A DNA stretch of 64,000 nucleotides, from positions 1 to 64,000 of the forward strand of contig JAFGOZ010000191.1 in NCBI GenBank assembly GCA_016926235.1, in the 5' to 3' direction. Source of the stretch: Bacteroidales bacterium (lineage in GTDB: Bacteria > Bacteroidota > Bacteroidia > Bacteroidales > UBA10428). Positions within the stretch are counted from its first letter, which is position 1. The number at the start of each line of letters is the position of its first letter. Below, piece by piece: positions 28,983 to 39,079 of the stretch. The position numbers and the translations under genes were made by a program. Under the pieces are notes generated by a model that was not told the origin of the DNA, searched no databases, and was given only the letters and a program-made list of their open reading frames with translations.

Positions 28983-31490
28983 ATGTCCAAAACTAAAACT
29001 AAATATCAGATTAAATATATTATCCTGACAGGATTGCTATTTATATTGACATCAATCACCGTAGTATCACAAAAAGAAAAACACATCCTTGACAGCCTGA
29101 AAAATGAATTAAGGAAAGCAAACTATGAAAAGAAAATAAAAATATACGTTCAAATTGGATCCCTATATTCAAATACAGAAGATATTGAAAGTCTCTATGA
29201 GGCCAAAAACTATCTCCAAAAAGCTTTATCATTGGCACAAGAGAATAAGAATACCGAATTGGAAATTAAAGTACTCTTCCAATTTAGCAAGTCTTATTAT
29301 AACTTGGGGAATACCGATGAAAGTATTGAATACAGTGATAAAGCCCTAGCATTAGCTGATGAAACAAAAAATGAAAAAGAGAAAGGACCTATATACCGTA
29401 ATCTAAGTAGCATCCTGTTTTTTGAGGAAAAATATGATACCGCTACTATCCTTGCATATAAAGCCATAGATATTGCAAAGAAGTATAAGGACGATGAAAA
29501 CTTACTGGCCGCCTATGAACAGCTATCTTCATGCTACTTATTTGCAGAAAAATATCTGCAGGCAAGGGATGCTTTGACAAAATATTTAGAACTTGCCCAA
29601 AAGCTGGATAATAAAAAACATATTGCTACAGCTTATGAACAATTAGGCATGACTTACTATTCAACTGGCGATTATGAAGAATGTTTAAAGTACTGGGAAA
29701 AAAATCTTGAAATACGAAAAGAGATCGGAGATAAAGAAAATGCTGCCCTGGCAATTAATAATATTGGTGTTATCTATAAAAACTGGGGTAACTATCGACA
29801 GGCTATCGAAAATTTCCAGGAAGCACTTAAAATCCAGGAAGAAATAAAAGACACCCTTAACATTGCCAGAGCATTAACGAATATTGGAAATATATATTAC
29901 TATTTTGGGCTGGATATGGACCAGGCGCTACTCTATTATAAAAAAGGACTAAAGTTTTTTGAAACAACAGACAATAAACCCCAGATATCTTTTATCAATT
30001 TAAATATCGGGCTCATTTATACCGATAAGCAATCGTATGACACGGCATTGATATTTTATAATCAAAGTTTAGATGTAGCTAAAAGTGTAAATAACCAGAG
30101 CGGTATTGCTATGGCTCTTGACAATATAGGAACTATATACAGCCTGCAAAAAGATTATAAAAAAGCTGAGGAAAATATAAATCAGGCACTTAAGATTTAT
30201 GAAGAAATAGGAGACGTTAAAGCATTAAGCCTCGGGTTGGCTAATCTTGCAGAAATAAAATATAATTTGGGAAATTTCAATGAAGCCATCTTATATTATA
30301 ACAGAAGTATTAAAATTGCCAGGGAATTAAATCTAAAAAAGGAAGTTTACGACAATTACAAAGAGCTATATAAAGTATATGCCGCAAAAGGCAACTATAA
30401 AAAAGCACTGGAATATTTTGAAAATTATTCAGCTTTAAAAGATTCTGTTTTAAATGAGGATTATCTAAACCAGATTAATGAACTTCAAACCAAGTATGAG
30501 ACAGAAAAGAAAGAAGCACAGATTGAACTACAGAATACTGAAATAGCCCGTCAAAATGAAGTAAACAAAAGACAAAAACTAGTTATAATAGTAGGTTTTA
30601 TAGGTGTTATTATCATTCTGGGCTTCCTTGTGCTTGTATTCCGCCAAAACAATTTAATCAAAAAAGTTAATAGATTATTAGCAGATCAAAATATTGAGAT
30701 TAAGAAACAAAGAGACCAGATATTTCAACAAAAACAAGAAATTACCGACAGTATTCACTATGCAAGCCGGATACAAAACGCCATCTTACCACCTTCGGAA
30801 TATATAGCGAAGTACCTGCCCCAACATTTTATCTTATTTAAACCCAGAGATATCGTAAGTGGTGACTTTTACTGGATGAGCCAACAGGGTGACAATACAT
30901 ACATTACTGCAGTAGACTGCACAGGACACGGTGTGCCGGGGGCATTTATGAGTATGCTGGGGACAGCATTCCTCAATGAAATAATAAGTAAAAATGGCAA
31001 ACTCAATGCAAACGAGGTTTTAAACGAGTTACGCAACCATGTAGTTAAAGCCTTGCATCAAAGAGGTGCCGAGAATGAAGCCAAAGACGGTATGGATATG
31101 GCTTTGTGTGTTATAAACCATAAAACCATGAAAATGCAGTATGCCGGGGCTTTTAATCCATTGTATTTTATCAGGAATAACGAGCTTATTGAATATAAAC
31201 CAACTAAAATGCCTATTGGTATATATACCAGAAAAGAAGAAAATTTCGCCTGTGAAACTATTGACCTGCAACCGGATGATACATTCTATATCTTTTCAGA
31301 TGGTTACGTTGACCAGTTTGGTGGCGAAAAGCGTAAAAAATTCATGAGTAAAAACTTAAAAGAACTCATTTTGCAAATTCAGGAAAATGAAATGCCACAA
31401 CAAGGTGAAATACTTAACCAGACTATTGAAGAATGGATGAAAGAAACAGATCAGGTAGATGATATACTTGTCATTGGTATCAGGATTTAG
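28983..31490 (+). CDS. TPR-containing, membrane-anchored SpoIIE-type serine phosphatase
   Basis: 835-aa signalling protein. N-terminal signal or anchor (about 14-32). A TPR superhelix (about 45-500, about ten 40-residue repeats such as AALAINNIGVIYKNWGNYRQAIENFQEALKI). A coiled coil, one transmembrane helix (about 533-554, VIIVGFIGVIIILGFLVLV), a second coiled coil, and a cytoplasmic PP2C/SpoIIE domain (about 590-835). Metal-binding motifs SGDFYW, DCTGHGVPGAFMS, KDGMDMAL and SDGYVDQFGG are intact, so it should be active. The topology suggests that periplasmic TPRs sense a signal and the phosphatase acts on a phosphorylated anti-sigma-antagonist inside. It is probably co-transcribed with the POT transporter. 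Confidence 0.93.
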   Translation: MSKTKTKYQIKYIILTGLLFILTSITVVSQKEKHILDSLKNELRKANYEKKIKIYVQIGSLYSNTEDIESLYEAKNYLQKALSLAQENKNTELEIKVLFQFSKSYYNLGNTDESIEYSDKALALADETKNEKEKGPIYRNLSSILFFEEKYDTATILAYKAIDIAKKYKDDENLLAAYEQLSSCYLFAEKYLQARDALTKYLELAQKLDNKKHIATAYEQLGMTYYSTGDYEECLKYWEKNLEIRKEIGDKENAALAINNIGVIYKNWGNYRQAIENFQEALKIQEEIKDTLNIARALTNIGNIYYYFGLDMDQALLYYKKGLKFFETTDNKPQISFINLNIGLIYTDKQSYDTALIFYNQSLDVAKSVNNQSGIAMALDNIGTIYSLQKDYKKAEENINQALKIYEEIGDVKALSLGLANLAEIKYNLGNFNEAILYYNRSIKIARELNLKKEVYDNYKELYKVYAAKGNYKKALEYFENYSALKDSVLNEDYLNQINELQTKYETEKKEAQIELQNTEIARQNEVNKRQKLVIIVGFIGVIIILGFLVLVFRQNNLIKKVNRLLADQNIEIKKQRDQIFQQKQEITDSIHYASRIQNAILPPSEYIAKYLPQHFILFKPRDIVSGDFYWMSQQGDNTYITAVDCTGHGVPGAFMSMLGTAFLNEIISKNGKLNANEVLNELRNHVVKALHQRGAENEAKDGMDMALCVINHKTMKMQYAGAFNPLYFIRNNELIEYKPTKMPIGIYTRKEENFACETIDLQPDDTFYIFSDGYVDQFGGEKRKKFMSKNLKELILQIQENEMPQQGEILNQTIEEWMKETDQVDDILVIGIRI

Positions 31491-31778
31491 TAAAATATTG
31501 AAAGATATCCGTTTTAGGTTAATTTAAATTCCAATCATACTTCTCTATTCGTCATAAAAGTCTGCCCTTTTATCAAAATATTAAAGCTTTTATTGCATTT
31601 TCCCGTATAAAAAACTGATATGTATCACTTCAAACATATGATGAATATCACCTTCCATGTATTGACCAAATTTTTCATTATTAGTATCTTAATTATTCTT
31701 TTCACTGCCTCCGGCTAAACTATAGAATGATTATTTAATAAGTATATAAAAAGAAATAATAATATAAAAACCTGACGA

Positions 31779-34700
31779 ATGAAAAAGATATTTTACGCTT
31801 CCAGCCTTTTAGTAATATTTTTTTTACTTGGCACAACAAAAGCAAGCACTCAAATCACTCCTGTGAATATCTCTGTTTACAATGAAGGGAATGGTTGTAG
31901 TGGAGACACCTTTTATTTCAATCAGGATCAATATGTTCCTGATGTTGATGAATGGAACTGGTTTATAAATGGTGATATGCTATCCGTTGACTCCCTGTTT
32001 AAGATACCCCTTGTATCAGGGAACTATCGTATTGAGCTTTGGGGACTAAATAATTCAAGTCCAGTGCTTCAGGGAGTATTTGAAAACCTTGAAGTCGGTG
32101 GAAGTCCCGGCAAATTCTTTCCTGAAAATCTTGCAGAATTTTGTCCCGGAGAAAATATACAATTCAATATTAATGCACAATATATCTCATATGTATATTG
32201 GGACTTCGGAGACGGAACCTTTTCCTACGATACATATACTCAACATACGTATTCCTCTAACGATACATTTACTGTAAATCTTGAAATTCAATTCTCTAAT
32301 GGGTGTCCATCTGATATGATCTCCCAAACAATTATTGTGAGAGAAAATGCTATCCCCACCTTTGAAATTCAAGCTCCACACGAAGCATGTATTGATGATT
32401 TAATCAGGTTTAACATCAATGGAAATCCGTCAACTGTATTCTGGGATTTTGGAGATATGCAATCCTCAGCAAATTATAGCCCAATTCATAGCTATAATAC
32501 TACTGACACATTCATGGTAATTCTTGAAGGACACAGCATGTGTGGAGGAACAAATTTTGACACAGCTTATATCACTATTCGCGATGACCTGAATGCAAAT
32601 CCCAGTTTTAACTATTGGACAAACAACGGAACTTCTTCCTGTCCCGGGCAGACAGTAAAATTTTACCCACAAGGCCCGGGCGTGGAATACAACTGGGACT
32701 TTGGTGATGGCGGAGGCAGTACCCTTATTGAGCCTGCTTACAGATATCCGGAATCCGGATTATTCCCTGCAACACTTACAGTAAAAAACGGTTGCGGTGA
32801 TGTAAAGACATCATATGAGGTTTTTGTTGATATATATAAAAACGGAGGGTATGTAACACCACAGATCGAATTTGGAAATAACAATGATTATATGATTGAT
32901 TATGATACGATTTTCATATGCCCTGGTGAAAATGTAAATTTCCGGTTTCCTATTGAAAACTATATGGGAACTGATTTTGACGGATACTTATATAAATGGT
33001 ATTTTACAGGACCCGAATCCAGTGATACCATATTTACCCGTGATGCATCTTTCAACATAAGTGCTCCCGGCATGTATGAAATAAACCTTGATATGAAATC
33101 GCCATGTAATTGGGAATATGATAGTACCATGAATAAAAAATATGTAAGAGTAGGTAATGTTCCCATACAAGCAAACCCAAACTTTGCGCCTCGTGAAGTA
33201 TGTGACGGAGAATATGTATATTTTTGGAACGAAGGCTCTTCATTATTTGAGCGTGGTTATACAGTAGATATTCTATACGACGATGTTGCTCCTGAAACAG
33301 GTATTAACACATACTCTGATCCTGAAAATGAAATAATCCGTTCACATGTCTACAATGCGACAAATGGATATCTGGTAGAAATGAGGATCATGAATACCTG
33401 CGGAGACACAGTACGCTATATCGACAGTGTATATGCCGACAATGATATGGCCAGGGAACCTGAATACATGGTAGATAACTCTACGACAGAATGGGAAGAT
33501 ACTGGAGAACCCGAAGACTGGAGTGTTTACGACCCGCTGGCCCATCACTTTTCAATACCGGTAAATGTTGATTTTCAAACGGTAACAAACAATACATATT
33601 ACCTCTTTATGTTTTACGGTGGTTTATCCAATTCTGATGGGCCTCCGGATGGCTATGTTTTTCGCCAGTTAACGCCGGGAGCATATCATAATGATACAGC
33701 GGATGTTTATGTGCCGGTGCCCTCTTTTACTGACAGCATAGGTATTATAGCGGCATGGTATTGTGATACCAGCGACGTGGGAAATGATCCGAATTATACA
33801 TCAGAAATTTGGAGTGACTATTACGGTGCGTTTGTTAAAAGTTTTCCAATAAATACTTCGGACAGCACAGACATTGCTGTTGAGTACTGGGGATTTGCTG
33901 ATTTAAATATGACTTCTTGTGATAATATCAAGCGCATGAACGGAACATGGAGAAGTGATTCAGGAGGAACCTATACATTCCTGGATATCTGGCAGGAAGG
34001 AGAATTCAATCAGAGGTATAACATCAATACTTCCAAGCATCCATACCAGTATGAAAATTTTGTTTCATCCGGCAATTTTGGATATATTTCAAATATAGAG
34101 TTTGGTGATGATAATTCGGGTGGCCCCTGTAGTTCAATGTATGGGTATTATAATTATGACTTAAGGCCAGGAGGCGATACTTTGATATTTAGTGAAATGT
34201 CAGAAAGTTGCGATGCAAGAAGAAATGCTATCAATAATATGATTTTTACACGTTTTGAAGAGAATATGCAGTATGCAGCTTGTCCCGGAGATTCTGTAAG
34301 TTTAATGGTTGTAGGAGCAAGCAGTGCCACCTGGTATTTTGGGGATGGGCAATCTGAGGTTGTAAGCATCGGACCAAACATTTCCACAAAACATGTATAC
34401 AATAATCACGGTGTATACAATGCATTTGCTGTCTTAAGCAACAATTGTTCGCGTAGTGGAGACACTGTATTTACTAAAGTAATTGTTGATTCAATGAACT
34501 ACCCGGCAGGAAGTATCCGGATGCCTTTTATGGAATTCACGGGTACCCCTGTTGAATTTGACTTCGAGGAGAACAAGAGGATAGACAACAATACCTATCT
34601 GTGGCGGTTTGGTGATGGTTCAATCTCAAGCTTTAAAAATCCCGCCTACAGCTATCCAAAACCCGGAAATTACAAGGTGGAACTGGATGTAACAAGCCAT

Positions 34701-37700
34701 TGCGGGATGAAAACTTTCGTTGATAATATACAAATTGAAGATGCCTGTGACCTAATCTCACGTTTTATAATTGAACCAGTAAACGATTCAGTATTTACAT
34801 TTAAGCAGAATATCCATGGCGATTATATAAGTTTTACATGGGATATAGATGGATTTATTGACAATAGTCAACAAGATAGTATTGAAAACTACGAACTAAC
34901 TATGGGCTCTGTAGCAAATATAGGACTTATGGTGTATTCAGAAACACCTGGCTGTACAGACACTCTATATAAGAGAATTTACGTAGGTCAACTTGCTACT
35001 CCGCAAAGTTGCGATATCTATTTCATATATTCCCCCACTGCCATGCAAAACCAAATATCATTTGAAGCGTTTGTAAACAGCGGGAATGTAATGAACTTTA
35101 ACTGGAATTACGGGGACGGATACTTCGATTATGGGATGTCCCAGCCCATCCATATTTTCCCCGCACCCGGCCAGTACTGGGTATGTGTTGAAGGGTTGGA
35201 TGAATTGGGCAATCCATGCGGTTCATTTTGTGACTGGGTTGATGTTGGCGGACAATCCCAAAACTGCTTTGCTAGCTTTATGGCATACCCTGATGAGTTA
35301 AGCGTGCAGTTCGAAAACCTCTCGACAGGCGATTATACAAATGTACTCTGGGACTATGGCAATGGAGTTTTCTCAACAGATTCAAACCCATCACACATAT
35401 ATGTTTACCCGGAAGCAGGTAATTATCAGGTTTGTTTAATGATTGAAAACCCCCTGACCGGTTGTTATGACCAGCAATGTTACTATATACTTGTAAATGA
35501 TGGAAGCCTGGAATGCTATGCTGACTTTGAGGTAGAGGTTGACACTAATACCCTGATAGCACACTTTTATAGCACTTCCCTGAATGCGCAATACTACTAC
35601 TGGAACACAGGAGATGGCATAGGTTACTCAGAAGACAGCACATTTGACTACCCATACAACTTCCCGGGAGTATACGAGGTCTCTCTTTACATTGAAGACG
35701 GGACAGGGTGCTGGGGTTCCATATCAAAACCGGTACAGGTTGGAAATATGGGGGCAGGTCAATGCTTTGCAGATTTTACCTACTATACTCTGCCAGGAAC
35801 CAATACTGTTGAATTCTACAATACTTCTTTTCATGGTTCCGAAATAGTTTCCGGTTTTTATGATTTCGGGGATGGTACATATTCGTATGACGAAGAAAAC
35901 CCCACACATACTTTCCCGGAAGCCGGTTTATATATTGTATGCGGAAATATAACTACTGCTGATGGATGCCAGAGTGGCAACTGTAAGGAAGTATTTGTTG
36001 GTGACATGCCCTGTTACACGTATTTTGATTACATTCCCGATCCCTCTACCGGCTCTGTAAGATTTATCCCTGATTCAACAGGAGCCGATGAGTATTATTG
36101 GGACTTTGATGATGGCACTGGTGACAATATAATGGAACCCGTGCATCATTATATTGAACCTGGATATTACATTGTATGCCTGTCGACTTATGATATCGAA
36201 ACCAACTGCTGGTCAGATATGTGTCGTGAAATTGAAGTTCAGACCGAAGGCCAAACCATATGTAATGTAAACTTCAGCATGAGTATCGATAGTATTACAC
36301 GTACTTTACATGTATCTGGAAATTCGGCAACACCATTTACAGAGTGGTACTGGGATTTTGGTGACGGTGGTTTTGAAATAGCAAAAGACACATCCCATAC
36401 TTACTCAGCTGATGGAGTATATCCTGTTTGCATTTTTGCTTACGATAATGTTAGCAGCTGCTATGCTGAAAAATGCAAAGTTGTCATTATGAATTCTACT
36501 ACAGCCGGTGCACAGCTTACAGCAGACTTCTCGGCAGTTCCAATACCCGGTACACAAAAGGTAAAATTCAAAAATAAGTCGCTTGGAAACGTGGATGAAC
36601 GCTATTGGACCTTTGGAGATGGGTACTATAATGATTTAAAAGATACGATTACCCATACTTATCCTTATATGGGATTATGGAATACATGCCTGCTGGTATT
36701 TAACAATACTACTTTTAATTCAAATCAGAAATGCAAGCAGGTTTTTGTGGGCGATGCCACACAATGCAGTTTGAATGCAGACTTTAGTAAGATTATTTTA
36801 CCCGACAGCCTGAAAGTAACCTTTAAGGACAAAACTACCGGTGGTGCATTCAAATGGTTCTGGAACTTTGGAGACGGCGCTACCTCTGCAAAAAGAAACC
36901 CTGTTCACTATTACATTGATCCCGGATATTATCTTGTGACTATGTCTGTACAGGATACAACAGGTCTATGCATTGACCATATGGCAAGTTTCATCCAGGT
37001 TGGAACAGCTAATTGCCGTTCAAACTTCGACTTCGTGGTTAACTCTGCTACAAACACAGTGAAATTTAACAACAAATCAACAGGTACCATAGATGACTAT
37101 TACTGGTACTTTGATGATGGCACATTCTCAACAGACACCAGCCCATCCCATACGTTTAACCCGGGAATGTATAATGTTTCACTGACGGCTTCAAGCAATT
37201 CCGGATGTGCAGATTTCAATTTTAAAGAGGTACAGGTTGGACAGATTCCTTGCGATGCAGGATTTACCGTTTATGTAGACGAATCAAACAATGCCTTCTT
37301 TAATAACAATGTACTTGGAGGTACAAATCAGTTACTTTGGGTATTTGGTGATGGAAAGACATCAGAAGCTAATGATCCAATGCATAAATACAACTATCCG
37401 GGAATATATATCGTAGGATTGTATGCTTATACAGGAAGTTGTATGGACTACTATGAAGAAACTATTATAGTCGGCCAGCGCGGAGACGATATGCAGGCAA
37501 GCTTTATACATACAGTGGATGAAAATACCCGTACAGTGCAATTCTTCAACAAATCTGTAGGGGTTGACCAAAACACCAGCTATATATGGGATTTCGGCGA
37601 CAGCACATTTGCGTTTACAGCGAATACAAACAAAACCTACAGTGAAGGAGGATACTACTTTGTTTGTCTCACTATAATTGGAGATGCCGGCATGCAAAAT

Positions 37701-38558
37701 ACTACATGCAAGATGATACGGGTTGCTCCTCCGGATAATAAAAACTGCCTCTCAGATTTCTTCTTTACAGTAGATTCTGCTACTCTTACAGGAACATTTA
37801 CCAGCAGATCAATAGGTGTTGGTACTTCAGACAGCTATGAATGGAGGCTTGGCTACGGAGTAACCAATGAAAGCGGGCCCAATATTACCCATACATTTGA
37901 TTCAGCCGGATATTACCACGTGGGATTAAAAATAAAGAACACAACTACCCATTGTACCAGTGTTGAATATAAAATGGTAAATATTGGAAAAGAATTGAAG
38001 GGATTAAAGGCAGGGTTTGAATTCGAGCAGGATACAAGTAATCTGAAATCCGGAGGGTATCCGGTGGATATGGTTGGTGTATCAAGCCCGCCAAGGCCGG
38101 CTAAATTCTCATGGGACTTCGGAGATATGAAGAAAGGAAGTGGATATTCAACAACAAGCAGGGTAAGGCATATATATGCTGAAACAGGATCATATATAGT
38201 TTGCTATACGGTTGAAGACCCGAATACCGGGGAATCAGATGAATATTGCCAGATTGTAAATGTAACAGGTAGCACCCTTACAAATAACAGCCTGTTCAAC
38301 CTGTTGACGCTCGATAACTCCCCCAATCCGTTCAATGATTTTACGCGCATAAACTATACATTACCCAAAGAAGCATATATTGAACTGGTGGTAATGGATA
38401 ACCTGGGGCGTGAAATAACAACATTGATAAGAAATTCGAAATCCGCAGGAAGTTATGATTACCTGTGGGATACTTCAGAATTGCCAGGTGGGGTTTACAT
38501 ATTGCGATTATCTTCTTCGGATGGAATGGCTAAAATTAAGATGGTGATTAAGAAATAG
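31779..38558 (+). CDS. Giant PKD-repeat protein with embedded lipocalin-like domain and T9SS sorting domain
   Basis: 2259-aa exported protein. Signal peptide about 1-26. About 18 PKD-like beta-sandwich repeats are recognisable by W-x-F-G-D-G and H-x-Y/F-x-x-x-G-x-Y-x-V motifs. Between the first group (to about residue 600) and the second lies a different region: a beta domain (about 605-710) and then about 718-830 starting RMNGTWRSDSGGTYTF. The latter has the GxW opening and Cys-rich closing strands of a lipocalin-like barrel. The last 85 residues are a type A T9SS domain (SPNPFNDFTRINY, LPGGVYILRLSS). The many Cys pairs near repeat edges could be disulfides. It is a paralog of the gene at 39581-45817 over almost the whole length. 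Its likely role is an adhesive or structural surface fibre. Confidence 0.9.
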   Translation: MKKIFYASSLLVIFFLLGTTKASTQITPVNISVYNEGNGCSGDTFYFNQDQYVPDVDEWNWFINGDMLSVDSLFKIPLVSGNYRIELWGLNNSSPVLQGVFENLEVGGSPGKFFPENLAEFCPGENIQFNINAQYISYVYWDFGDGTFSYDTYTQHTYSSNDTFTVNLEIQFSNGCPSDMISQTIIVRENAIPTFEIQAPHEACIDDLIRFNINGNPSTVFWDFGDMQSSANYSPIHSYNTTDTFMVILEGHSMCGGTNFDTAYITIRDDLNANPSFNYWTNNGTSSCPGQTVKFYPQGPGVEYNWDFGDGGGSTLIEPAYRYPESGLFPATLTVKNGCGDVKTSYEVFVDIYKNGGYVTPQIEFGNNNDYMIDYDTIFICPGENVNFRFPIENYMGTDFDGYLYKWYFTGPESSDTIFTRDASFNISAPGMYEINLDMKSPCNWEYDSTMNKKYVRVGNVPIQANPNFAPREVCDGEYVYFWNEGSSLFERGYTVDILYDDVAPETGINTYSDPENEIIRSHVYNATNGYLVEMRIMNTCGDTVRYIDSVYADNDMAREPEYMVDNSTTEWEDTGEPEDWSVYDPLAHHFSIPVNVDFQTVTNNTYYLFMFYGGLSNSDGPPDGYVFRQLTPGAYHNDTADVYVPVPSFTDSIGIIAAWYCDTSDVGNDPNYTSEIWSDYYGAFVKSFPINTSDSTDIAVEYWGFADLNMTSCDNIKRMNGTWRSDSGGTYTFLDIWQEGEFNQRYNINTSKHPYQYENFVSSGNFGYISNIEFGDDNSGGPCSSMYGYYNYDLRPGGDTLIFSEMSESCDARRNAINNMIFTRFEENMQYAACPGDSVSLMVVGASSATWYFGDGQSEVVSIGPNISTKHVYNNHGVYNAFAVLSNNCSRSGDTVFTKVIVDSMNYPAGSIRMPFMEFTGTPVEFDFEENKRIDNNTYLWRFGDGSISSFKNPAYSYPKPGNYKVELDVTSHCGMKTFVDNIQIEDACDLISRFIIEPVNDSVFTFKQNIHGDYISFTWDIDGFIDNSQQDSIENYELTMGSVANIGLMVYSETPGCTDTLYKRIYVGQLATPQSCDIYFIYSPTAMQNQISFEAFVNSGNVMNFNWNYGDGYFDYGMSQPIHIFPAPGQYWVCVEGLDELGNPCGSFCDWVDVGGQSQNCFASFMAYPDELSVQFENLSTGDYTNVLWDYGNGVFSTDSNPSHIYVYPEAGNYQVCLMIENPLTGCYDQQCYYILVNDGSLECYADFEVEVDTNTLIAHFYSTSLNAQYYYWNTGDGIGYSEDSTFDYPYNFPGVYEVSLYIEDGTGCWGSISKPVQVGNMGAGQCFADFTYYTLPGTNTVEFYNTSFHGSEIVSGFYDFGDGTYSYDEENPTHTFPEAGLYIVCGNITTADGCQSGNCKEVFVGDMPCYTYFDYIPDPSTGSVRFIPDSTGADEYYWDFDDGTGDNIMEPVHHYIEPGYYIVCLSTYDIETNCWSDMCREIEVQTEGQTICNVNFSMSIDSITRTLHVSGNSATPFTEWYWDFGDGGFEIAKDTSHTYSADGVYPVCIFAYDNVSSCYAEKCKVVIMNSTTAGAQLTADFSAVPIPGTQKVKFKNKSLGNVDERYWTFGDGYYNDLKDTITHTYPYMGLWNTCLLVFNNTTFNSNQKCKQVFVGDATQCSLNADFSKIILPDSLKVTFKDKTTGGAFKWFWNFGDGATSAKRNPVHYYIDPGYYLVTMSVQDTTGLCIDHMASFIQVGTANCRSNFDFVVNSATNTVKFNNKSTGTIDDYYWYFDDGTFSTDTSPSHTFNPGMYNVSLTASSNSGCADFNFKEVQVGQIPCDAGFTVYVDESNNAFFNNNVLGGTNQLLWVFGDGKTSEANDPMHKYNYPGIYIVGLYAYTGSCMDYYEETIIVGQRGDDMQASFIHTVDENTRTVQFFNKSVGVDQNTSYIWDFGDSTFAFTANTNKTYSEGGYYFVCLTIIGDAGMQNTTCKMIRVAPPDNKNCLSDFFFTVDSATLTGTFTSRSIGVGTSDSYEWRLGYGVTNESGPNITHTFDSAGYYHVGLKIKNTTTHCTSVEYKMVNIGKELKGLKAGFEFEQDTSNLKSGGYPVDMVGVSSPPRPAKFSWDFGDMKKGSGYSTTSRVRHIYAETGSYIVCYTVEDPNTGESDEYCQIVNVTGSTLTNNSLFNLLTLDNSPNPFNDFTRINYTLPKEAYIELVVMDNLGREITTLIRNSKSAGSYDYLWDTSELPGGVYILRLSSSDGMAKIKMVIKK

Positions 38559-38568
38559 GTTAATAATT

Positions 38569-38600
38569 AACCCTGCGAGGATTCGAATCCTCGCAGGGTT
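38569..38600. repeat. Perfect 32-bp palindrome after the first PKD giant
   Basis: Each 16-nt half is the exact reverse complement of the other: the left arm begins AACCCTGCGAGG and the centre is TTCGAA. It starts 11 bp after the stop codon. There is no T-run on either side, so it is not a standard intrinsic terminator, although an RNA stem of this strength could stop transcription or protect the 3' end. The centre GGATTCGAATCC recalls a tRNA T-arm, but no tRNA surrounds it. Only one copy occurs in the window. Confidence 0.8.
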
Positions 38601-38734
38601 ATCCGGAATAAACAGACCAAGTCCGCTCTCCATGTCATTTAGTTAAGAAAAATATTTGACTCCTCCGGGGTCGAACCTCCTTAGATAAATGATATTAAGC
38701 ACCAGCCTGAGGTATTTGTTTCGATTTTCCTTAA

Positions 38735-39049
38735 ATGGTAATTCATCACACCTGGCAGCAACATGCTGCAATAAAGAATTATCATAATTCCATGCCGCAG
38801 CGTCATAATTCTATAGCGCAATATCATGCTGCCATAGAGAATAGTCATCATTCCATAAGGAATTACCTTGCTTCCATAGCGGAGTATGTTAATTCCATAT
38901 GGAATTGCTTTGTTGCGATATCGCAGCAACATAATTCGGTATGTTATTATCATGCTACCCTATCTCAGCATCATAATTCGATATGGAATTATCCTGATTC
39001 TATATCTCAGCATCATGATTTGATTTGGAATCAACCTTATTCCATAAGT
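38735..39049. repeat. 21-bp-period tandem array between the two PKD giants
   Basis: Fifteen units of exactly 21 bp (14 well matched from 38756, plus a weaker first one at 38735-38755), with no indels. Units differ at several positions each but keep a core like CATAATTCCATA. Both strands stay open through the array. Forward heptads read NYHNSMP or QRHNSIA; reverse heptads read as ILRYGSK-like. Adjacent units often form inverted pairs, for example the perfect palindrome AATTCCATATGGAATT across one unit boundary. Both apparent ORFs (38735-39088 plus, 38681-38953 minus) are probably by-products of the period being a multiple of 3. There are no spacers, so this is not CRISPR. Confidence 0.85.
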
Positions 39050-39051
39050 AA

Positions 39052-39079
39052 CTTTTGCCTTTCCCCTTTTACCTTTAAA
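39052..39079. repeat. Pyrimidine heptamer tract adjoining the 21-bp array
   Basis: Four 7-nt units (CTTTTGC, CTTTCCC, CTTTTAC, CTTTAAA) that begin 2 bp after the 21-bp array ends. The same unit type occurs at 10865-10899 and within 17061-17081. It runs into the stop codon of the decayed T9SS domain fragment. Confidence 0.55.

Noticed and set aside
31620..31718. 32-codon hydrophobic ORF between the phosphatase and the first PKD giant
   Set aside because: It reads like a short membrane peptide but has no ribosome-binding signal, no relatives I recognise, and is in an AT-rich gap where such frames arise by chance.
38735..39049. CRISPR array
   Set aside because: Units follow each other directly with no unique spacers, the repeat is degenerate, and no cas gene is present. 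The same holds for 50542-50772.
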